From Streptomyces nymphaeiformis (GTDB taxonomy: Bacteria > Actinomycetota > Actinomycetes > Streptomycetales > Streptomycetaceae): DNA of 64,000 nt. Of this stretch, positions 62,365 to 64,000 are shown piece by piece (position 1 is the first letter of the stretch; every line of letters begins with the position of its first letter). Location of the stretch: contig NZ_JACHJY010000014.1 in the NCBI RefSeq assembly GCF_014203895.1, forward strand, positions 62,001-126,000. Direction: 5' to 3'. A program made the translations under genes and the position numbers. The notes under the pieces are model-generated. The model saw only the letters and a list, made by a program, of their open reading frames with translations. It had not been told where the DNA came from and ran no database searches.

Positions 62365-63615
62365 TCATGCGAGGCTGAGGACGAAGCCACTGCGCGGCAG
62401 CGTCGGTACCCGGGACAGCGGAATGGTCAGGTCCTGGGGTGGGACGCTGTACTCGAGCTCGGCCAGCTCGGTCACGAGTGTCGAGAGCACGGCGACCGTG
62501 ATGTCCTCGCCAGGGCAGCGATGCCCGCGGGCCGGGTCCCCGCCTCCTTGGGGGACGAGTCCGTCAGGGAGGCGGGGCGCGCGACTGAAGCGGTGCGGCT
62601 CGAAGCGGTACGGATGGGCCCACAGATCCGGGTCGTGGTTCTGACCGTAGAGGTCGAGCAGGAGCATCGTGCCCTTTTCGATCCGCTCGCCTCGCCACGT
62701 CAGGTCCCGGGCGGCGAGGCCACCGACGAAGGGCGCGAACGGATAGAAGCGCCGCACTTCGTGGGCGCAGGCCAAGGCGTGCTTGCCGGTGGGGTCCGCG
62801 CGCAACAGCTTTCGGTGGTGCGGCCAGCGGTGCAGGGCGTGCGCTGCGAAGGTCACGAACCAGGCGATCGCGATCGTGGGGCGGACGATGTTCAGCAGTT
62901 CCACCGCGGCAGTGTGCGTATCGAGGAGTTCGCCGTCCAGGTTCCGGTGCTGAGCCACGGCCTCCAGCGCCGTCGGACTGTCGTCGTCCGTCGGACTCTC
63001 GCGCACGGCGCCGACGAGCCCGCCCATCGCGTTCTCCTGCCTCGTCCGGGCCCTGCGGGCTCGCAGGTGGCGCAGCCCGGGAGCGGCGAAGCCGTCGACC
63101 ATGGCCACGCAGTCATGGGCCAGACCTGCGGCCTCCGCGTCGGGCGGGGGGATGCCCGCCCAATCACGGACGGCGAGGGCCAGAACCTCGGCCGCCGTGT
63201 CGAACAGCACGACGGGCTCTCCCGCCCGAGACGCCTCTTCCATCGCGTCGCGCCAGCGACGCCTGACGAGGGTGCACAAGTGCGCGACGCTCTCGTCGTC
63301 CTTGAGCAGGGTCATGAACAGCGCCTTTCGGGCGCGGTGCGCATCCCCGTCCAGCGTGTGTACGGCCCCCCGCCCGAAGAGGGTGTCGAGAACCGGCCCG
63401 GGCAGCGCCTGCTTCCGTACGACGTGCTCCTCGTCGTAGAAGAACAGCACCGCCTCAGGACCTCGTACGGCGACCGCGGGCCTGCCCAGCAGGCGGGTCC
63501 GGTACACCGCGCCGTCGGCCGACCGCATCCGGTCGGGAAGCCACGCGTATCCGCGCGTCAGCGCGCCCAGGGTGCTGTCGTGCAGGGGTGCCGCGAAAGG
63601 CTTGGAAGGAATCAT
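62365..63615 (-). CDS. CYP152-type cytochrome P450 peroxygenase
   Basis: 416 residues. Haem-thiolate Cys367 is in ARGHRCPGED. The I-helix reads NIVRPTIAIAWFVTF with Arg245-Pro246 where normal P450s have the acid-alcohol (E/D-T) pair. Arg-Pro is the hallmark of CYP152 enzymes (P450BSbeta, P450SPalpha, OleT), which use hydrogen peroxide directly, with the fatty acid carboxylate bound by the Arg. EVRRFYPFAPFVGG is the ExxR helix. Fatty-acid alpha- or beta-hydroxylation or decarboxylation is expected, with no need for redox partners; none is encoded nearby. Confidence 0.93.
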   Translation of the reverse strand: MIPSKPFAAPLHDSTLGALTRGYAWLPDRMRSADGAVYRTRLLGRPAVAVRGPEAVLFFYDEEHVVRKQALPGPVLDTLFGRGAVHTLDGDAHRARKALFMTLLKDDESVAHLCTLVRRRWRDAMEEASRAGEPVVLFDTAAEVLALAVRDWAGIPPPDAEAAGLAHDCVAMVDGFAAPGLRHLRARRARTRQENAMGGLVGAVRESPTDDDSPTALEAVAQHRNLDGELLDTHTAAVELLNIVRPTIAIAWFVTFAAHALHRWPHHRKLLRADPTGKHALACAHEVRRFYPFAPFVGGLAARDLTWRGERIEKGTMLLLDLYGQNHDPDLWAHPYRFEPHRFSRAPRLPDGLVPQGGGDPARGHRCPGEDITVAVLSTLVTELAELEYSVPPQDLTIPLSRVPTLPRSGFVLSLA

Positions 63616-63899
63616 GCAGTGCGGCTACCCGAAGATGCGCGGCGTAACGATGGGACTGCGGGGCAACCCAGTCGCGGGTGTCCGTGCGACGGCCCGCTTT
63701 CGCCGCGTCGGCAGAAGGCGCAGACTGAGCGCCCGGCGTGACGTCTTCGCAAGTTTCTCCCGCGACTGCGCAGCGCACGCGGTCGCCGTGTTCGTCCACG
63801 CCTGACGAGCTCCGTGTCGCGTCCGTGCCCACAGGGCACGGCTACGTGCGGCACGTCGCTTCTCTCGGGGTTGCTCGAAGTTCGAGCCCGGGGAGCACG

Positions 63900-63980
63900 A
63901 TGAGCGTGCAGTCCAGGGGCGTGTGTATGTGGTTGTTGGGTGAGCGACAGGCGTCGCGGACCGAGGCGGTGGCCGCCTGA
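63900..63980 (+). CDS. Possible 26-residue peptide, coupled to a gene leaving the window
   Basis: MSVQSRGVCMWLLGERQASR then TEAVAA and stop, preceded by a GGGGAG ribosome binding site. The stop (63978-63980) shares one base with an ATG at 63980, opening MLFYESL to the window end. This could be a leader or coupling peptide; it could also be chance. Confidence 0.3.
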   Translation: MSVQSRGVCMWLLGERQASRTEAVAA

Positions 63981-64000
63981 TGTTGTTCTACGAGAGCCTG
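63980..64000 (+). CDS. Start of gene continuing beyond the window
   Basis: ATG at 63980 overlapping the TGA of the small frame by one base; only seven codons are in the window, so nothing can be said of the product. Confidence 0.25.

Overview
The window is very high in GC, with strong third-position GC bias, GTG/ATG starts, ATGA/GTGA stop-start overlaps, long secreted proteins and many TetR, LuxR and SARP-type regulators. This is typical of a Streptomyces (or very close actinomycete) chromosome. Repeated transposase fragments and decayed genes suggest accessory, arm-like DNA. All calls come from reading the sequence; no database search was run.

Left end (1-8.1 kb): the distal part of an extracellular contractile injection system (eCIS, phage-tail-like particle) operon. 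It holds the C-terminal part of a beta-helix protein, a LysM-like protein, a DUF4255 (Pvc16-like) cap protein, an AAA+ ATPase (Pvc15-like) and a 1065-residue DUF4157 protein that also carries an HNH-like motif and a long beta-rich tail. The last is the best effector candidate in the window. Sheath, tube and baseplate genes should lie left of base 1.

8.1-18.6 kb: a broken IS5-family transposase, two or three foreign-looking small genes and a tRNA 3'-end-like remnant (old integration scar); then a Dyp-type peroxidase divergent from a beta-helix lipoprotein, a membrane-anchored protein, a large sortase-anchored SdrD/SpaA-type surface protein, and decayed BRCT-TerD and FAD-oxidoreductase genes.

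18.7-24.4 kb: a complete five-gene peptide-type ABC importer operon (binding protein, two permeases, two ATPases). 24.4-31.2 kb: a decayed FAD monooxygenase, an M9 collagenase, a hypothetical gene, an IS5 remnant, a small secreted lectin-like protein and a decayed unrecognised gene.

31.2-46.3 kb: TetR regulator divergent from an MFS exporter plus cupin operon; gene debris with DUF6228 and other small hypothetical genes; an M20 amidohydrolase; a GDSL hydrolase with ricin lectin domain; a broken alpha/beta hydrolase; a two-HTH regulator divergent from a large subtilisin-like protease.

46.5-55.2 kb: a double-TetR regulator divergent from a GH1 beta-glucosidase and sugar-type MFS transporter, with an operator-like palindrome between them; a three-helix-bundle protein, a degenerate P-type ATPase and a SulP permease in one coupled unit; a geranylgeranyl-reductase-family flavoprotein. 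55.2-64 kb: a decayed SARP/NB-ARC regulator; a transmembrane HTH regulator with peptidoglycan-binding repeats divergent from a secreted M15-like peptidase; a TetR regulator and an SDR-alpha/beta-hydrolase fusion that share two mirror-image operator sites; an IS701 remnant; and a CYP152-type P450 peroxygenase.
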